64,000 nucleotides of DNA, taken from Primulina eburnea. Lineage: Eukaryota > Streptophyta > Magnoliopsida > Lamiales > Gesneriaceae. The DNA is taken from contig NC_133117.1 in assembly GCF_022965805.1 (NCBI RefSeq), positions 12,548,183 through 12,612,182 of the forward strand, in the 5' to 3' direction. The translations under genes and the position numbers were made by a program. The notes beneath the pieces are model-generated. The model did no database searches. It was not told where the DNA came from and saw only the letters and a program-made list of their open reading frames with translations. Within the stretch, counting starts at the first letter, position 1; the number at the start of each line of letters is the position of its first letter. Below are positions 34,047 to 45,651 of the stretch, one piece after another.

Positions 34047-34054
34047 ATTTTATA
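34047..34054 (-). promoter_or_regulatory. TATA-like box before the LOG-like pseudogene
   Basis: The minus strand reads CCCCTATAAAATC, followed by a CT-rich leader (CTCTCATCTTTCTTTC) and then the LOG-like frame about 45-50 bp downstream. The arrangement resembles a plant core promoter. The evidence is position and consensus only. Confidence 0.4.
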
Positions 34055-34169
34055 GGGGTAATATGTTATCATGACAAAACTATGGGTCACATCTGTAAAC
34101 AGAATAAACAGTAAAAACAATAATGAGACACATGCATATAGATAGTAATGTGATTGTGGCTCACAATTT

Positions 34170-34753
34170 TCCTCGGGTTTTACGTCCAGAAACGGCTTCA
34201 ACACCTTCTATGATTCGATGATATCCTTCCCATCCAATTCTCTTATAAACTGGCAAACAAGGTCTTTTTTAGCCGGATTCCCAAGACTATTATGATGACG
34301 TTCATCTTGGAATTATTTTCATAAACGGAGAAATTCAATATGCACGTGTCCACTAGAATGCATCTCAAGAATCAATAAGTTGTTATATAAAGACTCCATA
34401 CTCAACTCATTCTTAATGAAATCAATTTTATATTCTTTATTATTGGAAGCACATCCCAAAGATCTGCATCGTTTGTCACAAGTCCATCTTGCACACTTAT
34501 GACAAACCCTTAACATTTTGGCCCTTCATTTTTTTTCATAATTGCTTTTTCCTAATCCAGGCATATACCGAATGAGCAATGACTGTGGAAATTCTCCTCC
34601 TAATCGAACCTTAGCTTCTATTACAAGACGAATATCTTCTGGAATTCTTTTGAGCAATCTAAATCTTTCACACCTACCTGCATAAATTTTTCTTAGAACA
34701 TTTTTAGAAACATAGGGAAATTATTTATAAATTTTTGAGAGAATTTCATCCAT
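34170..34753 (-). pseudogene. Broken cysteine-rich ORF, resembling flexi-type plant virus nucleic-acid-binding proteins
   Basis: A minus-strand frame from the ATG at 34753 (MDEILSKIYK, then TAA). It is interrupted by at least two more stops (a TGA near 34525, a TGA and TAA near 34310-34320) and probably a frameshift near 34220. The centre has a G-x-G-x-S-x-Y motif (GLGKSNY), a basic stretch with RAK, and a four-cysteine finger C-x2-C-x8-C-x4-C (CHKCARWTCDKRCRSLGC). This order matches the cysteine-rich nucleic-acid-binding proteins encoded near the 3' end of carla-, viti- and allexivirus-like genomes. If so, it is an old endogenous viral fragment. It could equally be an unrelated zinc-finger ORF of a retroelement. 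I saw no replicase, movement or coat protein nearby. The gene is dead as it stands. Confidence 0.4.
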
Positions 34754-34934
34754 TTTTAAAAGAAATGAAATGATTTTTTTTATTATTTTTGTATCAGCAA
34801 TTGTGGGAAACTGATTTAACTGACTATGAGAGTCACGGAGTACCGTTATCCGCCATTTAACCGAGAAAATAAAAAGATTAAGGAAACCTCAAATAAAAAC
34901 AAGCAAAATTAAATGCAACACAAAAACTCAAGGA

Positions 34935-35860
34935 TCGGAAAGGGAAATAAACTCTTCTTAAAAGATTTCATTTTCTAAAAATGGTTTAAGTCTTTGTCCA
35001 TTTACTTTTAAAACTTCACCGTTTTTAGGATTTTCAATGTCCACAGCTCCATAAGGATACACATGTTTTACTACATATGGGCATGTCCATCTTGATCGTA
35101 ATTTTCATAGGAATATGTGAATTCGAGAATTATATAGCAAAACTTTTTTACTAATCTCAAATGATTTTCTAAAAATTGTTCTATCATGAAATGATTTGAT
35201 TTTTGCTTTATAAATCATTGAATTCTCATACGAGTCATTTCTAAGTTCATCAAGTTCATTAAGTTGCAATTTGCGGAATTTGGTTTCATCATCCATGCTT
35301 GAATTAAAAGTTTTGATCGGCCAATAAGCTTAATGTTCCAATTTCACGGACAAATGACAATGGTTACCGTAAACCAACCTATAGGGAGACATATTCAATG
35401 ATGCTTTAAAAGCTGTTCGATATGCCCAAATTGCATTATTAAGTTGCAGAGACCAATCTTTTCTATGTAAGTTAACAGTTTTTTCCAAAATTTTCTTATC
35501 TCCCTATTAACTAATTCAACTTGTCCATTGTTGAAGATGATAAGGAGTAGTTACTTTGTGAGTAATACCATATTTTTTCATTAATGAAGCAAATGGTTTA
35601 TTAACAAAGCGAGTTCCCCCATCACTTATCACGGCTCGAGGAATTCCAAATCTGCTAAAAATATTTTCTTTCAATAATTTGATGACGATTTTATGATCAT
35701 TTTTTTGACACGGAATTGCCTCTATCCATTTGAAAACATAATCAACTACAACTAAAATGTACAAGTATTCAAACGACGGTGGAAAAGGTCCCATAAAATC
35801 AATTCCCCAACAGTCAAAGATTTTAATTTCAATGATAGGATTCAAAGGCATCATGTTTTT
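34935..35860 (-). pseudogene. pol: Athila B integrase
   Basis: The minus strand carries [15 protein letters not shown] (first catalytic D), [15 protein letters not shown] (second D) and [15 protein letters not shown] ahead of the expected glutamate, where a frameshift occurs near 35520. Further fragments (LQLNELDELRNDSYENS at 35296-35105) and the C-terminal strand pattern [16 protein letters not shown] to QRLKPF (about 35070-34970) complete the gene. Integration of the element's DNA was its role. Several frameshifts; dead. Confidence 0.82.
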
Positions 35861-36069
35861 TTTTGAAATCGCACCCTATTTTTGACAATTTTCATAGATC
35901 TTGCAGATTTCGTGGGTGTCTTTAAATAAAGTGGGCCAATAAAATCCGCACTGCAAGATTTTTGCAACCATTTTCTTTAAATAAAAATGTCATCCGCATG
36001 CTTCTGAATGACAAAATTTAATGACACTACTTACCTTATTTTCGGGTATGAAACGTCGAAAAATTTAAT

Positions 36070-36797
36070 CTAGACAATACGGAACAGATACAGATCATCC
36101 CAATAAAAGGTTTTTACCTCATTCAAAAATTTTCTTTTATCTTGGGAACTCCATTGATATGGCATTTTTCCTGTCACAAGAAAATTTACTATGTTAGCAA
36201 ACCAAAGTGTAGTAGTGACTGAAAATAGATGTTCATCAGGAAAATTGTCATCAGTTGGTGTCATTTCACAAGATGATCCTGTTACTAGTCTCGATAAATT
36301 ATCAGCTACGAAATTCTCGGTTCCTTTTTTATCTTTGATTACAATGTAAAAATCTTGGAGCAACAAAGTCCATCGTATCAGTCGTTGCTTTGCATCCTGT
36401 TTGGTCAATAAATATCTAATAGTAGAATGATCAGTAAACAAATATTATTTGATCCAAACAAATAAAAACGAAATTTATCTAATACAAATATTACAACAAG
36501 TAGTTCTTTTTCAGTTCTGGAATAATTCATTTGAGCAGTGTTTAAAGTTCTACTTGCATACTATATCACATAAGGCTTACCGTTTCTTCTTTGACACAGT
36601 ACTGCGTAATCACTCGTGTCGCACATTATTTCAAATGGTAAAGACCAATAAGAAGGTTGCATGATAGGAGCTGATGTTAAATGTAGAATGATTTTATCAA
36701 AAGCATTTTGACATTCTTGAGTCCACTCAAATGCGATATCTTTTGTCAAGAGGTTACAAATGAGTTTAGTGATTATACTAAAGTCCTTTACAAACAT
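36070..36797 (-). pseudogene. pol: Athila B RNase H region
   Basis: Minus-strand pieces 36797-36561 (FEWTQECQNAFDKI, then MCDTSDYAVL) and 36441-36070 ([50 protein letters not shown]) match Gypsy RNase H and the tether to integrase. The piece between them is frameshifted. Confidence 0.82.
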
Positions 36798-36836
36798 CTT
36801 ATAAAATCCAGTATTCCAAAAAATGGGCGAATTTTT

Positions 36837-37668
36837 TTATGGTTTTGGAGGGGGTAAATTGGCAATGACATCATCTTTTTCTTTATCATCTTCAATTCCA
36901 TGAGATGACACATGTCCCAAAACAATCCCAGAAATAATCATGTAATGACATTTTTTCCAATTTAAAATAAGAATTTTTTCCTCACATCTTTTTAAAAAAA
37001 TTTCCAAATTTTCAAGACAATTAGCAAATGTATTCCCAAAAACAGTTAAATCATCCATGAAAATCTCCAAATAATTTTCAACCATATCGCTAAAAATTCT
37101 TAGCATACATTTTTGAAATGTTGCTGGGTATTGCATAAACCAAATGACATCCTTCTGAATGCAAATGTTCCAAAAGGACATGTGAATGTAGTTTTATCTT
37201 GATCTTCGAGTGCAATGAGAATTTGATAATAACCTGAATATCCATCGAGCAGGGATGACCTGCTACTCTTTCTAAAATTTGATCCAAAAATGGTAATGGA
37301 AAATGATCATTTCTAGTGGCGATATTTAATTTTCTATAATGAATACACATCCGCCAACTAGATGGGACACGACTTGTCAACAATTCACTTTTTTCATTTT
37401 TAATCAATATGATGCCAGATTTTTTTGAAACTACTTGTCTTGGTCTTACCCACTTACTATCAGAAATATGGTAGATAAATCCAACATCAGGTAATTTGAA
37501 AACTTCAGTTTTCACAACATCTTTCATGTGTGGATTTAATCTCCTTTGTGGCTGTTGAGATGTTTTAGTATTTTCTTCTAAATGAATTTTGTGTGTGCAA
37601 ATTAGTATATTAATTCCCTTGAGATCTTTTAGTGTCCAACCAATTGCATTTTTATGTCTTTTAAGCAT
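36837..37668 (-). pseudogene. pol: Athila B reverse transcriptase
   Basis: Minus-strand frames 37668-37090 and 37181-36837 overlap in different phases. Motifs: SSWRMCIHYRKLNIATRNDHF, PLPFLDQILERVAG, a damaged motif A (MDIQVIIKF), then YLEIFMDDLTVFG with the catalytic F-M-D-D. The frame changes after motif A, near 37150-37180, so no full-length RT can be made. Confidence 0.85.
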
Positions 37669-37689
37669 ATCAATTAATTTACCTTCTTG

Positions 37690-38286
37690 ATCACTTGCTA
37701 GTTTGGAAGAAATTACCTCCGTTTATTTTTCATCATCTCCAAGGAATGCATACTTTAATTCTTATGGCAAGGGTTTCAACTCCAATATGGGTAGTTCATC
37801 TTTCTTCTCATATTTTTCCTCAAATTCTTTCTCGGATCTTGTTAACTAGTGATACCTGAAAAAATCATTAAGATCAATTTCAATATTTCTTTAACAGTAT
37901 CAATGGAACAAATATCTAATTGGTCACGAGTACTCTCTTCTTGAATTTTTCTTCCACAAGAGTTTCAATAAGATTTTCATCTTCACTTTCATCTCCTTTG
38001 TCATGTTGTTGCTTACAAATATTAAAAACATTAATGACAACTTACTTATTTCATTTCTGCAATTTATTAGAGCATTAAAAGTTGCTAAAAATGGAAGACC
38101 CTAAATTACAAGAATTGCACTACAAGCTTCAATAGGTTTTGTATCTAAAACTATGAAATCTACAGGATATACAAAGTTATCAACTTGGACCAACACATCT
38201 TCTATCATACCTCTTGGCACTTTAACAGATCTATCGGCAAGTAAAAGTGTTACTGAAGTAGGTTTTAACTCGCCTAGATTGAGTTC
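37690..38286 (-). pseudogene. pol: Athila B protease C-terminal part and RT linker
   Basis: The minus strand aligns with 18600-19190 of element A at about 93%, covering the strands after the protease active site (the LGELKPT region is next to the chromovirus at 38286). Stops and small deletions interrupt it. The active-site half is at 48240 onward. Confidence 0.75.
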
Positions 38287-38291
38287 TTAAT

Positions 38292-38360
38292 TGTAAGATC
38301 CCAAAAATAATCAAATGAATTATTCTAAAAAAAATAAAAAATAAAATTTAGTTGTGTATA

Positions 38361-38434
<74 letters not shown>

Positions 38435-41026
38435 GTATTATATAATGCATATAGTAACTTAACAAATAAGGAAGAGACAAAATGTGTATATATATTTATA
38501 GATATATATACACGTATATAATAACCCTACAAATAAGGAAGATGCAAAATATATAAATATAATACAATAGATCTAGAAGAAAAATCTGATGTAAATATCA
38601 TCTCAAATTTTTTTTACTAGATTTATTAAAGATTTTACCCATACCAATTCATGATTGCATCCTTCAGAAAGTTGCCATCGGCTGAGTATAAAAGGGAGGG
38701 AATAGGAAGGAAAAAAAATAAATAAACAAACCAAAACTATCTTAAATAATAATAAAATTTAAACTTAATAAATCAACTTTTTCTACCCATCTCTTCAGGT
38801 GCTTTCTTGTAGGGTAAATGTTCTTGTCCCTAGTTAATATGTCTTTTTGGTTGATAATATTTTGTGTGAAATATATGAACATATAATTTTTAGCTTCATT
38901 GGGTGTATCTTGAAACCCAACTCATGCAAATTTTTCTAAATGTCTAAATTTTAAATAGATTTTTTTTTTGTTGTACAGTAATGTTATAAATAAGTCAACT
39001 AATAGTACAATGAAAATGTTTTACTTAAGATGTTTTCTATAATATACACTATATTAGTGCACTACGGTCAAATATATATACACCTTGATGGAGCATCTAG
39101 AAAAACAATATGAATGAAATTATTGGCTACTCTTGAATGCTATAAATTTACGACCCAACCTTAAAATGTTTTGGTAAGAAGACGACATAGGTAAAAGGAT
39201 TTTTCGAGAATGAACTTAAATTTGTTAAATACAAATTTTAGTACTTTGTACACCATATTAAATGAATAGACAATAAAATTTAAGAAACTATTTTGGACTC
39301 AATTTTCATGGACGTCAACACCTCTACTTAATAGTTCATTGTTTAAAGAAAGTTACAATTTAAAATCATTTAAGTTTTAAATGGTGAAATTCTGGACAAT
39401 ATCAAGAAGTTGTTTTGTATAAATTAACATTTTCATAATTTTAGTATATACGCTTTGAATAGGTATGTTAAATTAATTATGGTTATTAGAGTTCTTGAGT
39501 TAACTTTTCCAGACCTTAAATTAGTAAGGATTTTATGATGCAATATTAAAATTTAATAATCTATATAAGATGCTTCATACTATTAGAGGACCCTAAAAAT
39601 GAATGAAATGATCCAATAAAGCTTCTACATAATCTATGTTATTTGCTGAAAATATTAAATTAAAATAAAGAAGGAGAAAGTGAGATAATATAGAACTTCA
39701 AATTTTATCGTAGAAAAATAAAAATACGCATGGTTTACTGAATAAACAAATAATTGATAAATGTTATGTTATTTCCCAGCTTGACCTCCTGTATTTTTCA
39801 TCTTGTCGTCGTTCTGAAAATAAAAGGTATGTTATTATCGGGTAATATACAACAGGTATTTGTAAAGTTTGATATTTGTTGAATGTGAATTACATGACAT
39901 TAAATTGTTACGTGGATTATTTGTGACATTATATAACATCGATGCATTAAAAAAAACGTATTTTACACACATGTATTTTCTATATATGTAGCATCGATGC
40001 ATAACATAACATTGCATTGCATATTGTGCCTTGATTTCAGTGTTTACTTCTTTCGATATTGTGTTTGGATTCGAGGGGATTATCGGGATGGTACTGAGCT
40101 GCGACTAGCCCGAGAGATGTTGTAGGCCGTTAAGGCGCAGTACGTCCATAGTCCTTGGCGAGCTGACCGGCACACGATAGTAGACTGGTGGAGGAGTGGT
40201 CGTTACGACAGTGTAGCCGAGCCTTGCCTGTAGCTCGAGCTGTTATGCTCTGCATTTACTGATTGTGCAGCTTCCGATATACTGATTTCCCGTGCATGTG
40301 TACATACCCTAATCATTCATTGCATCCATGTATCATTCGTTACAATTCATGTTGTTTTTATTTCGGTATTTTCATACTGGGCTATTGCTTACCCCTTCGG
40401 GGGCGATTATCTTCTGTGTGTGGTTGATAATCAGGGCAACATGACATCCATCATACTTCTGAGTGAGGAGCAGTATGAGGAAAGCACTTATACTATCATG
40501 TTCATAGATGGAGCATTAGCACTAGTAGAGGAGATCTTTTATGATTGTCCTGGGTTGATGTTGGTGATGGGGACAGACCCCAGTTTATCATACTTCTCAG
40601 TAAGGGTGACTTGGTCAGTATACGTGCCGATTCAGATGCTATGAGGGAGGAGCTAAAATAAAGATGCATAATATATATATATATATAATTAGGCTCGGTA
40701 TATTTTGTTATGTAATATTTATTCGAGCACTAATATGTAAAATGGTATGATGTTGAACTAATCCGAGATGATTTGCGTTTTGGTTAAAGACAAATATTAA
40801 CAATATAAATATTTACATGAATTTTGTAAACATGTTAATTTTAGTGTCTCAACTATAATTATATGTATTATACTTTATACTATATAATACTGAATATCGT
40901 TTGAAACAAACTGTCTGGGTCCGCGTTGACATTAAATTTTAAAATTCCATTCTCTGCTGCAGAGCTAAAACGGTAATTAAATAAAATAATGCATGATAAT
41001 TACTGTTGAGAATCGAGGGACCCACA
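38292..41026 (+). repeat. Chromovirus 5' LTR
   Basis: 2,735 bp, with TATAAAAG at 38687-38694. About 150 bp longer than the 3' LTR because of a microsatellite and a partial duplication near its start. The ORF-like stretches at 40420-40644 belong to the LTR and are not genes. Confidence 0.92.
38362..38430. repeat. (CA)n(TA)n microsatellite
   Basis: About 15 CA units (38362-38392) followed by about 18 TA units to 38430, absent from the matching place in the 3' LTR at 45710. Confidence 0.95.
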
Positions 41027-41031
41027 CTTAG

Positions 41032-41043
41032 TGGTATCAGAGC
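41032..41043 (+). other. Chromovirus primer-binding site (tRNA-Met)
   Basis: TGGTATCAGAGC five bases after the 5' LTR end. Confidence 0.92.
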
Positions 41044-41230
41044 AATAAACTGGGAAATTGCTCAAAGTATCGAAGTATGGCTAGAAATGCTTCCATAAGA
41101 TTATGGTCTCACGAGAGTTACGCGAAACTTAATTAATTGCCTATATGCTCCTATATTTTTATGTGTCTAGATTTATATAGTACATTTATAATATTTCTTT
41201 GTGTATATATTTGTTTATTGTCCTTTATAG

Positions 41231-42475
41231 ATGGCTATAAGAGGACGAGGAAATGCGGGTCGTGGTCATCCTAGGATATATATAGAAACTCCTATGACAG
41301 AAGAAAATCCAGTGGAGCAGGTTGTTGATCAATTTGTACAAATCACGATGGATGAGATTGTTTCAAGATTCCAAAAATTGCGTCCCACAAGATTCTTTGG
41401 TACTGAGGATGCTGAAAAATCTGAATCAAGGCTTAAAGATATTGAGTACCTGTTCAGTTTAATGGAGTATACTGATAATCAAAAGTATAAGCTTGCATTA
41501 TACCAACTAAAGGATCGTGTGAGAGATTGGTGGGAAGCCGCCAAGATGGGACTTGATGAAAAAAGAATCGAGGTAAGTTGGACTGCCTTCAAAACTCAAT
41601 TCACTGAACAATTTTCTCCACCATCTTTCTATACCGAAAAAGAGAATGAGTTCAACATCCTACGACAAGGGAATATGTATGTAGCTGAATATGCCTCTGC
41701 TTTTACTGCAATGCTAAAATACGAACCACATGTAGCAGCAAACCCAAAAGCAAAATATAATCGTTTCGTGAATGGACTAAACAACAACATTTATACTTAT
41801 GTGGTGTCTGGACTACCTATTGGATTTGCGGAGGCAGTAAAAAGAGCAAAAAATGCAGAACCTGAACTTAAGAGGGGAAGCTCTTCGTTTGTTCCTACAT
41901 GTAGCAGATTAACCACCCAACAAAATTTGAAAGCTAAAGGAAAGATGTTCAAGAAATCTTGATCAGTTTCTTCTAGTTCTAATGGTTATCGTCAACAGGG
42001 TGAATCTCAAATAACAACTTATTCTGGTCCTTACTGTAACCGTTGTGGAGGCAGGCATTTTGGTGAACAATGTGTTGGGGTTTATGGCTCTTGTCGGGAA
42101 TGTGGTAAGGAAGGTCATTATGCAAGGGTTTGCCCATCCAAGAAGAATGTGCCACAACCTGTCAGAGGAGGATTTCGTGGAGGATCTAGTACTGGTAGAG
42201 GTACTGTACCTGCTAAATCTTTTCAACAGTGATATGGACCACCGGAGCAAGCCTCGGGAAGTCGTAATTTTTCAAACCAACCCCAGGCTCGTGTTTTTGC
42301 AATCACAGAAGATCAAGCTCAGGAAGCACCAGGAATTGTCATAGAAGGTAATTGTTCCATATCTGGTTATCCCGCACGAGTATTATTTGACACCGGTGCA
42401 TCACATTCATTCATTTCTGAATCATTCATTAAATCACATTCTTTGACTTCTATTTTATTACCTACATCAATTTCT
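41231..42475 (+). pseudogene. gag: Chromovirus gag and protease
   Basis: The ATG at 41231 opens a 243-codon frame with the Gypsy gag core (FGTEDAEKSESRLKDIEYLF, then YQLKDRVRDWWEAAK). In the same frame, a TGA at 41960-41962 and another at 42230-42232 interrupt it. Between them lie two CCHC knuckles (CNRCGGRHFGEQC, CRECGKEGHYARVC, about 42031-42132). The protease site D-T-G (VLFDTGASHSFIS) starts at 42389, still in frame. After about 42490 the protease is truncated by a deletion. Gag-pol was originally one frame, as usual in this lineage. Confidence 0.88.
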
Positions 42476-42772
42476 ATTGCTACTCCGATGGGTAAGATCA
42501 TCTGGGACAAAATGGAATTTCTATGGTAAGGGCTCACATGCCAAAGTTCCACTGATATCATCCTTGGAGATGTCGCGTTTATTATTCCAAGGGAATGAAG
42601 GATATGTTGTTTGTGCCGTCGACACCAATAAAGAAGAATCAACATTTTCTGAAATCCCAGTGATGAATGTATTTTTCCTGACGAAATACCTTGATTTCCT
42701 CCACCAAGGGAAATATAATTCTCGATAGAATTAAATTTTTGAACAACTAGTATTTCTAAAGCACCATACCGA

Positions 42773-45559
42773 ATGGCCCCATTGGAATTAAAGGAGTTGA
42801 AGGAACAATTACAAGAATTACTGAATAAAGGATACATTGGACCCAGTGTATCACCATGGGGAGCCCCAATGTTGTTTGTACGCAAGAAAGATTGTTCGAT
42901 GCAGTTGTGCATTGATTATCGACAACTGAATCAAGCTACTATAAAGAACAAGTACCCATTGCCTCGAATTGATGACCTATGTGATCAAATTCAGGGTACC
43001 GCTATTTATTCAAAGATCGATTTGCGTTCCGGTTATCATCAATTGCGAGTACGAAACGAATATATAACAAAGACAGCATTCCAGACGAGATACGGTCATT
43101 TTGAATTCCTGGTAATGCCGTTTGGTGTTACAAATGCTCAAGCAGTATTTATGGACCTAATGAATCTAATATTCAAGGAATTTCTTGACCAATTTGTTAT
43201 CGTTTTTATTGATGATATTTTGGTATATATTCAAAATCTGAAGAGGAACACGCTGAAGACTTGAGAATTTTCCTACAAATACTTCGCAAAGAACAACTTT
43301 ATGCTAAATTGTCAAAATGTGAGTTTTGGATAGATCGTGTGGTGTTCTTAGGTCATGTCATATCACGGTTTGGCATCTCAGTTGATCCAAGCAAAGTAGA
43401 AGCCATGATTAATTGGTCTAGACCAACAAACGTTCTTGAAATTTGAAGTTTCATGGGCTTAGCTGGTTATTAGCGTCGATTCATCGAAGGATTCTCAAAA
43501 AACGCTAAACCAATTACCCGCCTAACACAGAAAAATGTGAAATACATTTGGTCTGATGAATGTGAGTCAAGGTTTCTCGAGTTGAAAAAGAGATTGACCA
43601 CTGCACCAGTTCTCACTCTTCCATCTGGTTCAGATGGTTTCACTGTTTGCACGGATGCATCATTAAGGGGCTTAGGTTGTGTTTTGATGCAACACGGAAA
43701 ATTGATTGCCTATGCTTCTCAGCAACTAAAACCCAATGAGACAAATTATCTAGTTCATGATCTAGAATTAGCCGCCATTGCGTTTGCCCTAAAAATTTGG
43801 CGTCACTATTTATATGGAGAAAAGTTTGTGTTCTTATCCGATCACAAAAGCCTGAAGTATTTATTCTCTCAGTCGGACCTGAATATGAGACAACGCAGAT
43901 GGATGCACCTTCTTAAAGATTATGATTATGAGATTCAGTATCAGCCTGGAAAAGTGAAAGTCACAGCTGATGCACTCAGTCGAAAAGTTCAAGATGTCAT
44001 TATGACTTCAGTCCGAATTTCACAACTACATGAAGATATTTATACATCGGGATGGAATTTCATTATTAATGATGAGAACATCATTGTTGATGCGGTACAG
44101 ATTGAGCCCGAATTAATTTCTCGAATTAAGGAGGAACAAAGGACTTATATACAAATTCTGAAATCTAAACAATTGGTCCTTGATGGCCACAAATCAGGAT
44201 TCAAAATAGTTGCAGATGATTCCCTACGATTAAATGGTCGTCTAGTTGTTCCAGAAAAATCAGATTTGCGACTAGAGCTTTTGGAGGAGGCCCATTGCAG
44301 CCGTTACAGTATCCATGCAGGAGAAAATAAAATGTATGCATGTTTGAGACTCCAGTTTTGGTGGAAGAGAATGAAGAAAGACATATCTGAATCGTGTCTA
44401 AATGTCTCACATCTCAACAAGTCAAAGCTGATAGGAAGAAACCCATAGGACTCCTACGAAGTCTCGAAATTTACAAATGGAGTTGGGAGCATATTACAAT
44501 GGATTTTGTTACTCATTTACATCGTTCTTCAAAAGGTTGCGATTCTATATGTGTTGTAGCGGATCGCCTATCAAAATCTGCTCATTTTATTTCGTACGAG
44601 CGGACATATACTTATAGAAAAATGGCTCATCTCTATATTGATAATATAATGAAACTTATGGAATTCCTGTCACCATTGTTTCTGATGGAGACCCAAGATT
44701 TACTTCGAAATTATGGGGAAGTTTTCAAGAAGCATTAGGTTCAAGATTGGCTATGAGCACTGCATATCACCCCCAGACTGACGGCCAGTCTGAACGGACT
44801 ATTCAAACTCTGGAAGATATGCTTCGCACTGTTATTATGGATTTTCATGTTGGATGGCAAGATGCTTTGTCACTTGTAGAATTCTCATACAATTAGAGTT
44901 TCCAACGTAGTATTGGAATGGCACCATTTGAAGCCTTATATGGAAGAAAATGTAGATCACCATTATTTTGGGATGAGATTGGTGAAAAGCAACTGACTGG
45001 GCCAGAACTGTTACAGGAAATGAATGATAAAATCCATTTGATCAGAAAACGAATAAAATCTGCTAAAGACCGACAAGCTAGTTACGCGGAGATCGTTGCT
45101 TGAATTCAATAAAGGAGACGAAGGTTGCTTGAATTCAATAAAGGAGATCGGGTATTCCTAAAAATTTTACCATTCAAAGGAACAGTTCGATTAGGCATGA
45201 AAGGAAAATTATCACCACGCTACATTGGTCCATACGAACTTCTAGAACGTGTGGAAATTTGGCATATCGGTTGGCATTACCACCTGCATTATCAAAAATT
45301 CATAATGTGTTTCATGTTTCCAAGCTACAGGAAATATGAACCCGATCCAAATCATGTTCTGCCGCTAGATGAAGTTGAATTAGACACGACACTAGCATAT
45401 ATCGAGCAACCAATTTGTATTTTGGATCACAAAGAAAAAGTTTTGCGTAACAAAACAATTCCCTTAGTATGTGTTCAATGGTCTCGTCATGGAGTAGAAG
45501 AGTCTACTTGGGAATTAGAGAGTAAAATGCGCCAATTATATCCTCAGATTTTTAAATAG
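42773..45559 (+). pseudogene. pol: Chromovirus pol: RT, RNase H, integrase, chromodomain
   Basis: RT motifs: [49 protein letters not shown], and catalytic F-I-D-D at 43204-43215. A frameshift follows at about 43250, then a TGA at 43444-43446 and a TAG near 43471. RNase H is [16 protein letters not shown]...[12 protein letters not shown] (to about 43900). The integrase zinc finger and catalytic core (WEHITMDFVTHL) are split by frameshifts near 44400 and 44660. AYHPQTDGQSE carries the third catalytic residue, and a TAG sits at about 44895. A 30-bp segment is duplicated at 45093-45150. The C-terminus has GDRVFLKILPFKGTVRLG and a chromodomain (VQWSRHGVEESTWELESKM, 45470-45556) that would target heterochromatin. 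It keeps the hallmark tryptophans and acidic pair. Dead, with at least six lesions. Confidence 0.9.
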
Positions 45560-45634
45560 GTATGAATTTCATTATTATTTATTGCAAATACATGGTCATA
45601 ACATTATTTCCATTTCGATTTCGGGACGAAATCT

Positions 45635-45651
45635 AATTAAGGGGAGATGAG
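45635..45651 (+). other. Chromovirus polypurine tract
   Basis: AATTAAGGGGAGATGAG adjoins the 3' LTR. The preceding TTTCGGGACGAAAT is shared with the LARD. Confidence 0.88.

Noticed and set aside
40420..40644. 74-codon ORF in the chromovirus 5' LTR as a host gene
   Set aside because: The same DNA is repeated in the 3' LTR at about 47628-47850, where the frame is interrupted, so it is LTR sequence.
41032..41043. tRNA-like sequences (GGTATCAGAGC) as tRNA genes
   Set aside because: Each is only a 12-13-bp primer-binding complement next to an LTR, with no cloverleaf around it.
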